A stretch of DNA of 32,435 nucleotides from CAYYGL01 sp964471235 (lineage in GTDB: Bacteria; Calditrichota; Calditrichia; RBG-13-44-9; J075), in the NCBI GenBank assembly GCA_964471235.1, contig CAYYGL010000032.1, positions 1 to 32,435 of the forward strand, written 5' to 3'. This document shows, piece by piece, positions 17,544 through 25,837 of the stretch. The notes under the pieces were generated by a model, which was not told the origin of the DNA, searched no databases, and saw only the letters and a program-made list of their open reading frames with translations. Each line of letters opens with the position of its first letter. Position 1 is the first letter of the stretch. A program made the position numbers and the translations under genes.

Positions 17544-17759
17544 ATGTTAAAACCAGGTTCTTATCTTCGAGTCGATTTGAGTCTGTTATTAAGCTTTGTG
17601 TTTCTTTACCTGGGTCCGGATGCCCTCCTGCCCCTGTTTTCCGCGTTAGCTGCCATTGTTGGGGTGTTTATGATGTTCTGGCGGTTCATTGTCGGACTGG
17701 TGAAGAAAAGTTATCGCTTTTGCAGCCGCAAAGTTTCACAGATTTTCTCTAAAAATTAG
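17544..17759 (+). CDS. small two-helix membrane protein
   Basis: A 71-residue protein with two hydrophobic stretches (about residues 11-30 and 32-52) and a basic tail (KKSYRFCSRK), so probably an inner-membrane hairpin with both ends in the cytoplasm. AAAGGG stands eight bases before the ATG, which makes it a believable gene despite its size. It precedes two alkaline-phosphatase-superfamily enzymes by 90 bases and may anchor or regulate them. I recognise no family. Confidence 0.65.
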   Translation: MLKPGSYLRVDLSLLLSFVFLYLGPDALLPLFSALAAIVGVFMMFWRFIVGLVKKSYRFCSRKVSQIFSKN

Positions 17760-17849
17760 CATCGCCGGTTGAATCCGGTTGTCCTGGCCACGCAACGATA
17801 CTTGCCTTCATACAAAATACTTTTTTACGGAAAATTTTGGTAGGAGAAC

Positions 17850-19703
17850 ATGAAAAAATACAAGAAAGTCATGGTTATCGGTCTTGATGGCTTAGAACCT
17901 TCTATAACCCAACGGTTGATGGAAGCCGGGGAGATGCCCAATCTGGCGACCATTCGCAACAAAGGGGGGTATGCCACTGTGGCAACCACTTACCCGGCAC
18001 AAACCCCGGTTGCCTGGTCAACATTTGCCACCGGGGTAAATCCCGGCGGTCATGGAATTTATGATTTCCTCCGTCGAGACCCCAACACTTACTTACCGGA
18101 TTTATCCCTCAACCGTTATGAGCAAAAAAATGCATTCGTGCCACCCAGGGCGGTGAATCTGCGCCAGGGTACACCCGTTTGGGAATACATCAGCAAAGCC
18201 GGCATGCCCTCGGTCATTGTCCGTTGCCCCTGCACCTACCCACCGGATAAAGCAAAGGGGCGAATGCTTTCCGGGCTGGGTGTGCCGGATATCCGGGGAG
18301 GGCTGGGCACCTCAACATTCTATACCACCGAAACGGATGCCAAACCAAAAGAAAGTGAACATGTGATTCATCTGCCATCCGATGGAAACGGGAAGTTGCC
18401 ATCTTACCTGATTGGTCCCCGGAATCCGAAGGAGCGAAAAGACGTTCAACTGCCCATCACCATTCATATTGATTCTGCCAATCGCAAGGCAGTGATTAAA
18501 TCCGACGGGAAACCCGGCACCCTGGAAGTACCACAGGGGCAATGGAGCGACTGGTTGAAAGTGAAATTTAAAATCGGCATGCTCCAATCGGTTCGGGGAA
18601 TGGTGCGGTTCTACCTGGTCGAAACCGAACCCCATGTTAAACTTTATGCCTCTCCGATTAATTTTGATCCGCAACAACCCATGTTTCCGATTTGCTCGCC
18701 GTTTGACTATGCGGTGGAACTGGAAGAAACCATTGGCACATTTTACACCACCGGGATGGTGGAAGATCACAATGGCTTGAATAACGGGCGAATTGATGAA
18801 GCTGCATTTTTACAGCAATGCGACCGGGTAATGGCAGAACGGGAAGGCATGATGCTGTATGAATTAAATAAATTTAAAGAAGGATTATTCTACTGCCTGT
18901 ATGATACCCCGGATCGCATCCAGCACATGTTCTGGCGGTTTACCGAGCCGGATCATCCGGCGAATAACGGTGCGGCAAACCCGGATTTTGCCCGGGTAAT
19001 TGAAGACCACTATAAGCAATGCGATGCCGTGGTCGGAAAAGCCCTGCAATATGCCGATGAAGATACGTTGTTCATCGTTCTCAGCGACCATGGTTTTAAC
19101 ACGTTCCGCAGGGGGTTCCATGTGAATACCTGGCTGCATGACAACGGTTTCCTGACATTAAAAAATGGTATTCAGCCGGGACCGGAAAACGGGGATTTCT
19201 TTCCCAATGTGGATTGGAGCCGTACCAAAGCCTACTCGCTTGGTCTGGCAGGCATCTACTTAAATGTGAAAGGGAGAGAAGCCAACGGGATTGTAAAACC
19301 GGAGGACATGGAGCAAGTGAAGCAACAAATTATTCAGGGATTAAGCGGGATAGAAGATGCGGTAACCGGTAGAAAAGCCCTCCGCAGTGTACTGAGGCAG
19401 GAGCAGGTTTATTCCGGAGACTATCTGAAGGATGCCCCGGACCTGGTATTGAATTTTTCCGCGGGATACCGGTCATCCTGGGAGACCGGGTTGGGCGGCA
19501 TCCCGAAAGGACATTTCGAAGACAACCGGAAACGCTGGAGCGGCGATCACATCATCGATCCGCTGCTGGTGCCGGGTGTCCTGTTTATGAATCACTCGTT
19601 TAATACTGACAATCCCGGGTTAATCGATTTAGCGCCGACAATTCTGGCAGCACTGGGGGTTCCGAAAGGGGAAAAGATGGAAGGCAAATCCCTCCTGTCC
19701 TGA
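17850..19703 (+). CDS. alkaline-phosphatase-superfamily phosphodiesterase/phosphatase (copy 1)
   Basis: A 617-residue metal-dependent hydrolase of the type I phosphodiesterase/nucleotide pyrophosphatase branch. Candidate metal ligand Asp13 is in VIGLDGLEPS, candidate nucleophile Thr52 in QTPVAWSTFATG, and further ligands lie in DTPDRIQHMFWR and in LSDHGFNTFRRG; a late His is offered by PKGHFED or SGDH. There is no signal peptide or helix, so the enzyme is predicted cytoplasmic, unlike secreted alkaline phosphatases. An insertion of about 200 residues after the first half (residues about 130-290) separates the metal motifs. TAGGAGAAC precedes the ATG. A second, shorter member follows 112 bases downstream. 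The substrate could be a nucleotide sugar, a lipid-linked sugar phosphate or a phosphodiester on the glycan; this is not decidable here. Confidence 0.82.
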   Translation: MKKYKKVMVIGLDGLEPSITQRLMEAGEMPNLATIRNKGGYATVATTYPAQTPVAWSTFATGVNPGGHGIYDFLRRDPNTYLPDLSLNRYEQKNAFVPPRAVNLRQGTPVWEYISKAGMPSVIVRCPCTYPPDKAKGRMLSGLGVPDIRGGLGTSTFYTTETDAKPKESEHVIHLPSDGNGKLPSYLIGPRNPKERKDVQLPITIHIDSANRKAVIKSDGKPGTLEVPQGQWSDWLKVKFKIGMLQSVRGMVRFYLVETEPHVKLYASPINFDPQQPMFPICSPFDYAVELEETIGTFYTTGMVEDHNGLNNGRIDEAAFLQQCDRVMAEREGMMLYELNKFKEGLFYCLYDTPDRIQHMFWRFTEPDHPANNGAANPDFARVIEDHYKQCDAVVGKALQYADEDTLFIVLSDHGFNTFRRGFHVNTWLHDNGFLTLKNGIQPGPENGDFFPNVDWSRTKAYSLGLAGIYLNVKGREANGIVKPEDMEQVKQQIIQGLSGIEDAVTGRKALRSVLRQEQVYSGDYLKDAPDLVLNFSAGYRSSWETGLGGIPKGHFEDNRKRWSGDHIIDPLLVPGVLFMNHSFNTDNPGLIDLAPTILAALGVPKGEKMEGKSLLS

Positions 19704-19815
19704 GACAATGCAATCGGAAGATATTCTGACAACCCCTTCTATCCTTACCCGCTTAAGCCCCCGGAGAATGGAAATTCATAAAAATCAACTTTGTTAATTC
19801 ACGAAAGGAAAGACA

Positions 19816-21282
19816 ATGAAAATTTTAGTGATCGGACTGGATTGCGCCGCACCGGAAATTCTCTTCGGTGATGAGAACCTGGTGAACATCCGCCATTTGA
19901 TGGGCGCCGGATGCTACGGAAAATTGGAAAGCATTATTCCGCCCATTACCGTGCCAGCCTGGATGTGCATGGCGACCAGTCAGGACCCCGGTTCCCTGGG
20001 GGTGTACGGATTTCGCAACCGGGTTGACCACACTTACAGCGGGCTGGGAATCACCAATTCCAAATCTATCCAGGAGTTAGCCATCTGGGATCAAATTTCC
20101 CGGGAGGGAAACCGCTCCATCATTATTGGCATCCCGCCTTCCTACCCTCCCCGCAAATTAAACGGGATTTGTGTCGGCTGTTTTTTAACCCCGGACACCA
20201 AAAGCGAGGTCTTCACCCATCCTGCCGGCGAATCCGATGAAATCCGCTCCCTGGTGGGGGAATACCCGGTGGATGTCAGGGGCTTTCGGACCGACAACAA
20301 AGACTGGCTGTTGAAAGAAATCTATGAGATGAGCCGAAAGCATTTTGAAGTGGTCCGCCATTACATGCAAAACCGGGAATGGGATTACTTCCAATTTGTG
20401 GAGATTGGTCTGGACAGAATGCACCACGGCTTCTGGCAATATCATGACCCGGAGCATGTGCTGTTTGAAGAAGGCAATCCTTATCAAAACGCCATTCGTG
20501 AGTATTATGCTTACCTGGATGAAGAAATCGGGTCGCTGCTGGAATTACTCACCGACGATACCGTTATCCTGGTTGTTTCTGACCACGGTGCCCAGCGGCT
20601 GGATGGCGGATTCTGTATAAACGAGTGGCTGGTAAAAGAAGGGCTGCTGGTGTTAAATGAATATCCAAAAGAAATAACGCCTTTCAGCAAACTGGATGTC
20701 AATTGGGAAAAAACCCGGGTGTGGAGTGAAGGCGGTTATTATGCCCGGATTTTCCTGAATGTGAAAGGACGGGAACCGAACGGGGTCATTGAACCGGAGG
20801 ATTACGAAACGTTTCGGGATGAGATGAAAGCAAAACTGGAAGCCACGGTGGATGACAAAGGCAATCCCATGGGCACCCTGGTGTTTAAACCGGAAGAAGT
20901 TTATCGGAATGTGAACCGGATTGCCCCGGATTTGATTGTTCACTTCGGGGGGCTTTACTGGCGGTCCATTGGCGGTGTCGGCTACCCGGGATTTCATATC
21001 CAGGAGAACGATACCGGACCGGACGGTTGTAACCACGCCCAATTCGGCGCCTTTATCTTAGCAGCCTCAAACAACCCCTTGCAGGGAGAAATCAGCGGTG
21101 CCCACTTGTTAGACATTGCCCCCACCTTACTGGAACTGGGTGGTTATGATATCCCTTCCTCCATGCAGGGGAAGTCGCTGCTGCAGGGAAAAACCAAAAC
21201 CCCGGATGATGATTCCGGCATCTCTCAGGATGAGGAAGAAATTATTAAAGAACGACTGAAGGGGTTGGGATATATTTCATGA
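19816..21282 (+). CDS. alkaline-phosphatase-superfamily phosphodiesterase/phosphatase (copy 2)
   Basis: A 488-residue relative of the preceding gene product. Asp9 (VIGLDCAAPE), candidate nucleophile Thr45 (ITVPAWMCMATS), GLDRMHHGFWQYHD and VVSDHGAQRLDGG supply the same ordered metal-site motifs, and GCNHAQFGAF the late His. It lacks most of the middle insertion of copy 1. No signal peptide, so cytoplasmic. AAAGGAAAG precedes ATG. Its stop overlaps the start of the ALG5-like glycosyltransferase by four bases (ATGA), which suggests coupled expression and a shared pathway, perhaps handling of a lipid-linked sugar phosphate. Function otherwise unknown. Confidence 0.82.
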   Translation: MKILVIGLDCAAPEILFGDENLVNIRHLMGAGCYGKLESIIPPITVPAWMCMATSQDPGSLGVYGFRNRVDHTYSGLGITNSKSIQELAIWDQISREGNRSIIIGIPPSYPPRKLNGICVGCFLTPDTKSEVFTHPAGESDEIRSLVGEYPVDVRGFRTDNKDWLLKEIYEMSRKHFEVVRHYMQNREWDYFQFVEIGLDRMHHGFWQYHDPEHVLFEEGNPYQNAIREYYAYLDEEIGSLLELLTDDTVILVVSDHGAQRLDGGFCINEWLVKEGLLVLNEYPKEITPFSKLDVNWEKTRVWSEGGYYARIFLNVKGREPNGVIEPEDYETFRDEMKAKLEATVDDKGNPMGTLVFKPEEVYRNVNRIAPDLIVHFGGLYWRSIGGVGYPGFHIQENDTGPDGCNHAQFGAFILAASNNPLQGEISGAHLLDIAPTLLELGGYDIPSSMQGKSLLQGKTKTPDDDSGISQDEEEIIKERLKGLGYIS

Positions 21283-22184
21283 CCCCCCCAAACCGGAAAA
21301 ACAAAAAAATCGAGAGAGACCCACCGGTTCGCTTCTCAATCATTATTCCGGCATACAATGAAGCCGATCGGCTGCCAAAATTTATTTCCCGGGCGCTTCC
21401 TTACCTGGACCGGGAATTTAGCCGGGAATATGAAGTGGTGGTGGTGGATGATGGCAGCAATGATGGCACGGTCGCACAAATGGAAGCATTGAGCAAAGAC
21501 CGTGCAAACATCCGGATATTACGCCATGAGGTGAACAGTGGGAAAGGCGCAGCGGTGAAAACCGGTATGCTGGCTGCCCGGGGAGAATTATTACTGTTTG
21601 CCGATGCCGATGGCGCCACTCCAATTGGGGAAGAGAAACGATTAAGAGAAGCGATTCGTGTGGGAGCGGATATTGCCATCGGTTCCCGGGCAGCATCCGT
21701 TATTAAAGGAGATTCCCGGTTAGCCAGTCGCTTAAGTCCCATGGAAAAAGTCGAGTGGAAAGTGCAGACACATCGTCATGTAATGGGAAGAGTGTTTGCC
21801 ATGCTGGTAAAATTGATTCTCGGCATAAAGTATGATGACACCCAGTGCGGCTTCAAAATGTTTACCCAACAGGCAGCCATTGACCTGTTTTCCCGGGCAT
21901 CCCAACAGCAGTTTATCTTTGACTGTGAAATCCTTTATCTGGCAGAAAAACTTGGCTATCAGGTGTTGGAAATCCCGGTAAACTGGCATGAGGTCTCCGG
22001 TTCAAAAGTGAATATTTTTCGGGATTCCCTCCAGATGCTCCTGGGTTTGTGGAAAATAAACCGGACTCATAAGCACCTGAAACGAATGACGACAAGTTCC
22101 GCCCTCTCCGTTCATCCGGCGCTTGAGATAGATGACGCCGCAGAAATTCTATTAAAAAAGAAGAAAGCCGCCGGGGAAGAGTAA
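21279..22184 (+). CDS. ALG5/DPM1-like polyprenyl-phosphate glycosyltransferase (GT2)
   Basis: A 301-residue family 2 glycosyltransferase resembling dolichyl-phosphate beta-glucosyltransferase. Motifs in order: FSIIIPAYNEADRLP, VVVDDGSNDGT, NSGKGAAVKTGM (the ALG5-type loop), LFADADGATP with the DXD, and DDTQCGFKMFTQQAA, then EIPVNWHEVSGSKVN. No membrane helices follow the catalytic domain, in contrast to the GtrB-like enzyme at 5937. It should make a polyprenyl-phosphate hexose on the cytoplasmic side of the membrane. The start overlaps the preceding stop as ATGA. The last 40 residues are a charged, lysine-rich tail. Confidence 0.88.
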   Translation: MTPPNRKNKKIERDPPVRFSIIIPAYNEADRLPKFISRALPYLDREFSREYEVVVVDDGSNDGTVAQMEALSKDRANIRILRHEVNSGKGAAVKTGMLAARGELLLFADADGATPIGEEKRLREAIRVGADIAIGSRAASVIKGDSRLASRLSPMEKVEWKVQTHRHVMGRVFAMLVKLILGIKYDDTQCGFKMFTQQAAIDLFSRASQQQFIFDCEILYLAEKLGYQVLEIPVNWHEVSGSKVNIFRDSLQMLLGLWKINRTHKHLKRMTTSSALSVHPALEIDDAAEILLKKKKAAGEE

Positions 22185-22247
22185 ATTTTCATTAAATTGG
22201 AGGCTCCCGGGAGGTATCATCCATCCTTTATATCCGGTGGAAACGGT

Positions 22248-22303
22248 TGAGAGTTGGATAATTTGAGTGCAGATATCCAAACGATTATGACTGCTAACTC
22301 TCA
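22248..22303. repeat. nested inverted repeats upstream of the second MBOAT-SGNH gene
   Basis: TGAGAGTT (22248-22255) pairs with AACTCTCA (22296-22303), and TTGGATA (22254-22260) pairs with TATCCAA (22274-22280) inside it around a 13-base loop. The two stems share the TT at 22254-22255, so they could form one branched hairpin or compete. It lies about 80 bases before the gene and may be a leader RNA structure or an operator. Confidence 0.45.
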
Positions 22304-22384
22304 GGCAACATCACAAAGCAATATTTGTATTTTCATCCCAAAACAAAAAACCAATGACATGAATAACCGATTCGGAGTTGATGA

Positions 22385-24997
22385 ATGAATAACAGGAAAG
22401 TTACCGGTCAAGGAATCCGGTCAAAAACGCCCCCTCTTAGCAATGGTGCCTCAAGCAGTTCCGCTGCTTTAAAAACCGATTGGCAGAGCCTGGGTAAATT
22501 TTTAGGGATAACTTTGCAGGTTGGATTGTTGGTGCTGTTGATGCGGCAATTTCATATCGAGAGCCGGGTCTTTTATGAAGACGTTGCCCTCCTAACTTTG
22601 GTTGGATTTATAATCCACCATTTTTTGCCTGCTCAATTCAAACTACCGTTTTTTCTACTGGTGTCAGTCGCTGCTATCTGGCTGGTAATGGGAGTTGTCA
22701 GTGGTGCCTGGTTGATTGGTATCGGCCTTTTACTAATCGGAATCACTCACCTGCCCATTCGCTTTTCCTTTCGGGTGGTGGTGATAGTGATCATTAGCGG
22801 AATGCTGGCATATTTCCGGGTCTATCGGGAAGATGCTCCCTGGCCGGATGCCATGCTGCCCATCCTGGGCGCCATTTTTATGTTCCGGCTTATCGTTTAT
22901 CTGTATGATATGAAACATGATAATCCCCAGGTTTCCGTCTGGCATAAACTATCCTATTTCTTCTTGCTTCCCAATGTCTGTTTCCCCCTTTTTCCGGTAG
23001 TCGATTATAAAACCTTCTGTCGAACTTATTATGACAGGGATGCTTTTCATATTTATCAAAAAGGGGTGCAGTGGATATTTCGCGGGGTAGTTCATTTGAT
23101 TTTGTATCGTCTGGTTTACTATCACTTGACGCTCTCACCGGTTCATGTTGCAGACGTTGGCACTCTGATGCAATTTATCGTATCGAATTTTTTATTGTAT
23201 CTCCGCATTTCCGGTCAATTCCATTTAATAGTTGGCATCCTGTGCCTGTTTGGTTTCAATCTTCCCGAGACCCATCACCTCTACTATCTGTCCAGCAGTT
23301 TCAACGATTACTGGCGGCGGATTAATATCTACTGGAAAGATTTCATGATGAAGATTGTTTACTATCCGATGTTTTTTAAACTCCGGAAGTGGGGCACCAC
23401 CACCGGTATTGTGCTGGCGACGGTTCTGGTTTTTTTTACCACCTGGATTTTACATTCCTATCAATGGTTCTGGCTAAGGGGGTCTTTTCCCCTTCATCCC
23501 CAGGATTCTTTTTTCTGGGGGATTTTCGGTTTGTTGGTGATTGCCAATTCCCTTTATGAAATCAAACATGGGCGGAAGCGCACCCTGGGTGCCAAGGAAT
23601 GGTCACTTGCCAACGCTATAAAAGTTACCCTGAAAACAATTTCCGTTTTTCTGGCAATTTGTCTGCTCTGGTCATTCTGGACCAGCAACTCGGTGAGCGA
23701 GTGGGTTGGTATGTGGTCATTTCTAAGAGAAAAAAACTGGGCGAACGGCAGTGGTGTGGTGTTAGGGATTTTGGCAGCAACAGTGGGGATCGGTGTGGTA
23801 AGCCAATATCTCCTGGACAGGATGAAAAAAGCCTCGGCGGTAAAAGCTGAGCCTGCTTTTAGTCGTGTGGCGGCAGTGAGTATTACACCATTGTTGGCAT
23901 TGTTAATCCTGGGCAATCCCTCGGTTTATAATGTGTTGGGACCGGAATTTACCGACGTTGCCAATTCCTTACATCAAAACCGGTTGAGCAAGAGGGATGT
24001 GGCGCTGTTACAGCGTGGGTATTATGAAGGACTTCTGGGAGTGGATCGCTTCAACACCCAGCTCTGGGAAGTGTATATGAAAAAACCCAATTACTGGAAA
24101 GACATCTGGCAAACAGATGCCTCCCATTTAACTCATGATTTTTTAAAAAGAGAGTTGAAACCGTTGGTAAAAATTCCTTTTAAGGGAGCAACCCTTACCA
24201 CCAACCGCTGGGGAATGCGAGACAGGGATTATGAGAAGCAGAAACCGCCTCAAACCTATCGTATTGCCGTGCTGGGCGCTTCTCAGGTAATGGGTGCCGG
24301 GGTAGAAGACAACGAAACGTTTGAAAACCTCATTGAAGATCGGCTAAACCGGGAATATGCCAAAGGTCGATACAAAAAATATGAAATATTGAACTTTGCC
24401 GTCTCCGGGTATTCTCCCCTGGAACGGATGATGAGCCTGGAAAAGAAGATATTGGATTTCCAACCGGATGCCTTGTTCTATGTCGCTCACGAACGCGATG
24501 CTGACAAAGCCGTTCAACATACCGTGGAACGGATTCGCAGTGGCATTGCCGTCCCCTATCCATACTTGCAGGAAATTGTGCGGAAAGCCGGCATCACAAA
24601 AGAGATGCCGGAAGTGGAAGCAAGCAGAAGATTAAGTCCTTACCGATCGGAAATCACCGGGTGGGTATATCGGCGGATTGTGGACATTTGCCGGAAGAAT
24701 AATATTATCCCGGTATGGATTTTCCGCCCCAGTGTGGAACAAGAGCTGAAGATGAAAAAAGTAAAAGAGTTGTTCCGTCTTGCCCGCGCCGCTAATTTTA
24801 TCATTATCGATTTGACAGACGTGTATCAAAAAGAAGATATCCCTTCCCTGTGGTTGACCGAATGGGACCATCATCCCAACGCAAAAGGGCACAAATTGTT
24901 AGCAGACCGTCTTTACCAGGAAATGCTTCGGGAGAACCAGGTATTACAGTTAGGTTTGAATGATACAACCGGAGACCCAACCACAGCCACCCAGTAA
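22385..24997 (+). CDS. MBOAT O-acyltransferase fused to C-terminal SGNH domain (copy 2)
   Basis: An 870-residue paralogue of the 3116-5923 product with the same order: cytoplasmic N-terminal tail (residues 1-35), multiple helices, MBOAT core, helices, then a periplasmic SGNH domain. FFLLPNVCFPLFPVVDY, YWRRINIYWKDFM and ILHSYQWFWLRG (His357) form the MBOAT signature, nearly identical to copy 1. The SGNH domain has LGASQVMGAGV with Ser633 and DHHPNAKGH with Asp828 and His830; the Asp of GDS is Ala here, and no block III Asn is evident (YVAHERDAD). Between the two domains lies a shared RGYYEGLLGVDRFNTQLWE segment. It is followed after 129 bases by an acyl carrier protein and then an adenylation enzyme, which suggests that this copy accepts a carrier-bound acyl group as DltB does. 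The N-terminal extension of copy 1 is missing. Confidence 0.85.
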   Translation: MNNRKVTGQGIRSKTPPLSNGASSSSAALKTDWQSLGKFLGITLQVGLLVLLMRQFHIESRVFYEDVALLTLVGFIIHHFLPAQFKLPFFLLVSVAAIWLVMGVVSGAWLIGIGLLLIGITHLPIRFSFRVVVIVIISGMLAYFRVYREDAPWPDAMLPILGAIFMFRLIVYLYDMKHDNPQVSVWHKLSYFFLLPNVCFPLFPVVDYKTFCRTYYDRDAFHIYQKGVQWIFRGVVHLILYRLVYYHLTLSPVHVADVGTLMQFIVSNFLLYLRISGQFHLIVGILCLFGFNLPETHHLYYLSSSFNDYWRRINIYWKDFMMKIVYYPMFFKLRKWGTTTGIVLATVLVFFTTWILHSYQWFWLRGSFPLHPQDSFFWGIFGLLVIANSLYEIKHGRKRTLGAKEWSLANAIKVTLKTISVFLAICLLWSFWTSNSVSEWVGMWSFLREKNWANGSGVVLGILAATVGIGVVSQYLLDRMKKASAVKAEPAFSRVAAVSITPLLALLILGNPSVYNVLGPEFTDVANSLHQNRLSKRDVALLQRGYYEGLLGVDRFNTQLWEVYMKKPNYWKDIWQTDASHLTHDFLKRELKPLVKIPFKGATLTTNRWGMRDRDYEKQKPPQTYRIAVLGASQVMGAGVEDNETFENLIEDRLNREYAKGRYKKYEILNFAVSGYSPLERMMSLEKKILDFQPDALFYVAHERDADKAVQHTVERIRSGIAVPYPYLQEIVRKAGITKEMPEVEASRRLSPYRSEITGWVYRRIVDICRKNNIIPVWIFRPSVEQELKMKKVKELFRLARAANFIIIDLTDVYQKEDIPSLWLTEWDHHPNAKGHKLLADRLYQEMLRENQVLQLGLNDTTGDPTTATQ

Positions 24998-25078
24998 AGT
25001 GGATTGCGACGCTCGATTTGCTGGAACTCCCCGGGGTGAATAACAACAATAATTCTTAACAAAGTCTGCACACCACTA

Positions 25079-25107
25079 ATTGATTATCGCTACATCCAAT
25101 AACCAAT
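25079..25107 (+). promoter_or_regulatory. hairpin in the carrier-protein leader
   Basis: ATTGATTAT (25079-25087) pairs with ATAACCAAT (25099-25107) with one mismatch around an 11-base loop. It ends ten bases before the strong ribosome site GGAGG (25117-25121) of the carrier gene and could affect its translation or mRNA stability. Confidence 0.35.
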
Positions 25108-25126
25108 CTAGAGATCGGAGGACAAT

Positions 25127-25387
25127 ATGTCTGATAATGATATGCAAAGCATTAAAGCAACGGTAAAGGATTTTATACTGAAGGAATTTTTGCCCGGGGA
25201 AAACCCGGAGGAGTTAAGTGACGACACGCCCCTGGTAACCGGCGGCATTCTGGATTCCCTGGCAACTCTAAAATTAGTGGCATTTTTGGAAGAAGAATTT
25301 AACATCCAGTTGCAAGCCCACGAAACCGGAGTCGACTATCTCAATACCATCGATGATATTGCCAACCTGGTTCAATCGAAATCTTAA
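25127..25387 (+). CDS. acyl/peptidyl carrier protein
   Basis: An 86-residue acidic carrier protein of the ACP/PCP/DltC type. The phosphopantetheine attachment serine is Ser44 in GGILDSLAT, and the flanking helices (IKATVKDFILKEF before, LKLVAFLEEEFNI after) match the four-helix carrier fold. It should be modified by a phosphopantetheinyl transferase (not in this window) and would carry an acyl or aminoacyl thioester. GGAGG six bases before ATG predicts strong translation. The position between an MBOAT-SGNH gene and an amino-acid adenylation gene suggests it is charged by the latter and donates to the former, as DltC does; a fatty-acid ACP role is less likely from context. Confidence 0.9.
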   Translation: MSDNDMQSIKATVKDFILKEFLPGENPEELSDDTPLVTGGILDSLATLKLVAFLEEEFNIQLQAHETGVDYLNTIDDIANLVQSKS

Positions 25388-25512
25388 CACATGCCGGAAT
25401 AGATTGGGTTTCTGATGAATTAGTGCAGGAGCCACCAGAAGAAAACTGTCCATTATTTAATAATTATTCTTTTATTTTGTGATCTGAACGGGTTTTAGCT
25501 CATAGATATTCG

Positions 25513-25533
25513 CATATCTTGGTCATATCTTGG
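25513..25533. repeat. tandem pair CATATCTTGG, 11-bp period
   Basis: CATATCTTGG at 25513-25522 is repeated at 25524-25533, one base apart. An 11-bp period places both on the same DNA face, as in direct-repeat operator sites; binding is only a guess. Confidence 0.45.
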
Positions 25534-25636
25534 GTTTTAGTCTTTTCGTTGATCTATGATTCATCCACGGTATTTGTTGTATTGGGTGGATTAATACAAG
25601 GAACGTTGCCGTCTTCCCCTTACTTCAGGAGCGATT

Positions 25637-25679
25637 TGAGCAGTACTGTTCAGGGCTGCCAAACATGAAGTACTGCTCA
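25637..25679. promoter_or_regulatory. 11-bp perfect inverted repeat (hairpin or operator)
   Basis: TGAGCAGTACT (25637-25647) and AGTACTGCTCA (25669-25679) are perfect inverted copies around 21 bases. An alternative pairing adds TTCA to TGAA after a two-base bulge and extends the stem. No poly-U follows, so it is not a standard terminator; an operator or RNA switch is possible. Confidence 0.5.
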
Positions 25680-25837
25680 TAGACAGATTTAACAATCAAA
25701 TCTTCGTCCTGCCTGCCTGTCTGTTTCGGTTAGTTTCTTGGTAATTTTCTCTGAAGACTACCTGGTGAACAGGTGAAGTATCTGATAAATGTTGGGAGAA
25801 AACAGGATTTTTATTATCTGATATCGGAGGAAACCAG

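Larger units (their letters stand above)
25388..25837. other. 450-bp non-coding leader before the adenylation gene
   Basis: No gene is seen. The stretch contains an AT-rich block (25454-25480), two copies of GGGTTTTAG (25490-25498, 25532-25540), an 11-bp tandem pair and a long hairpin (both listed separately), and a CTGCCTGCCTGTCTGT run near 25710. The adenylation gene's ribosome site ATCGGAGGA repeats that of the carrier gene. The amount of structure suggests a regulated promoter or leader region rather than a simple spacer. Confidence 0.5.

Noticed and set aside
17350..17550. 66-codon frame between the SBBP gene and the small membrane protein
   Set aside because: No ribosome site, odd composition, and it overlaps the better supported start at 17544.
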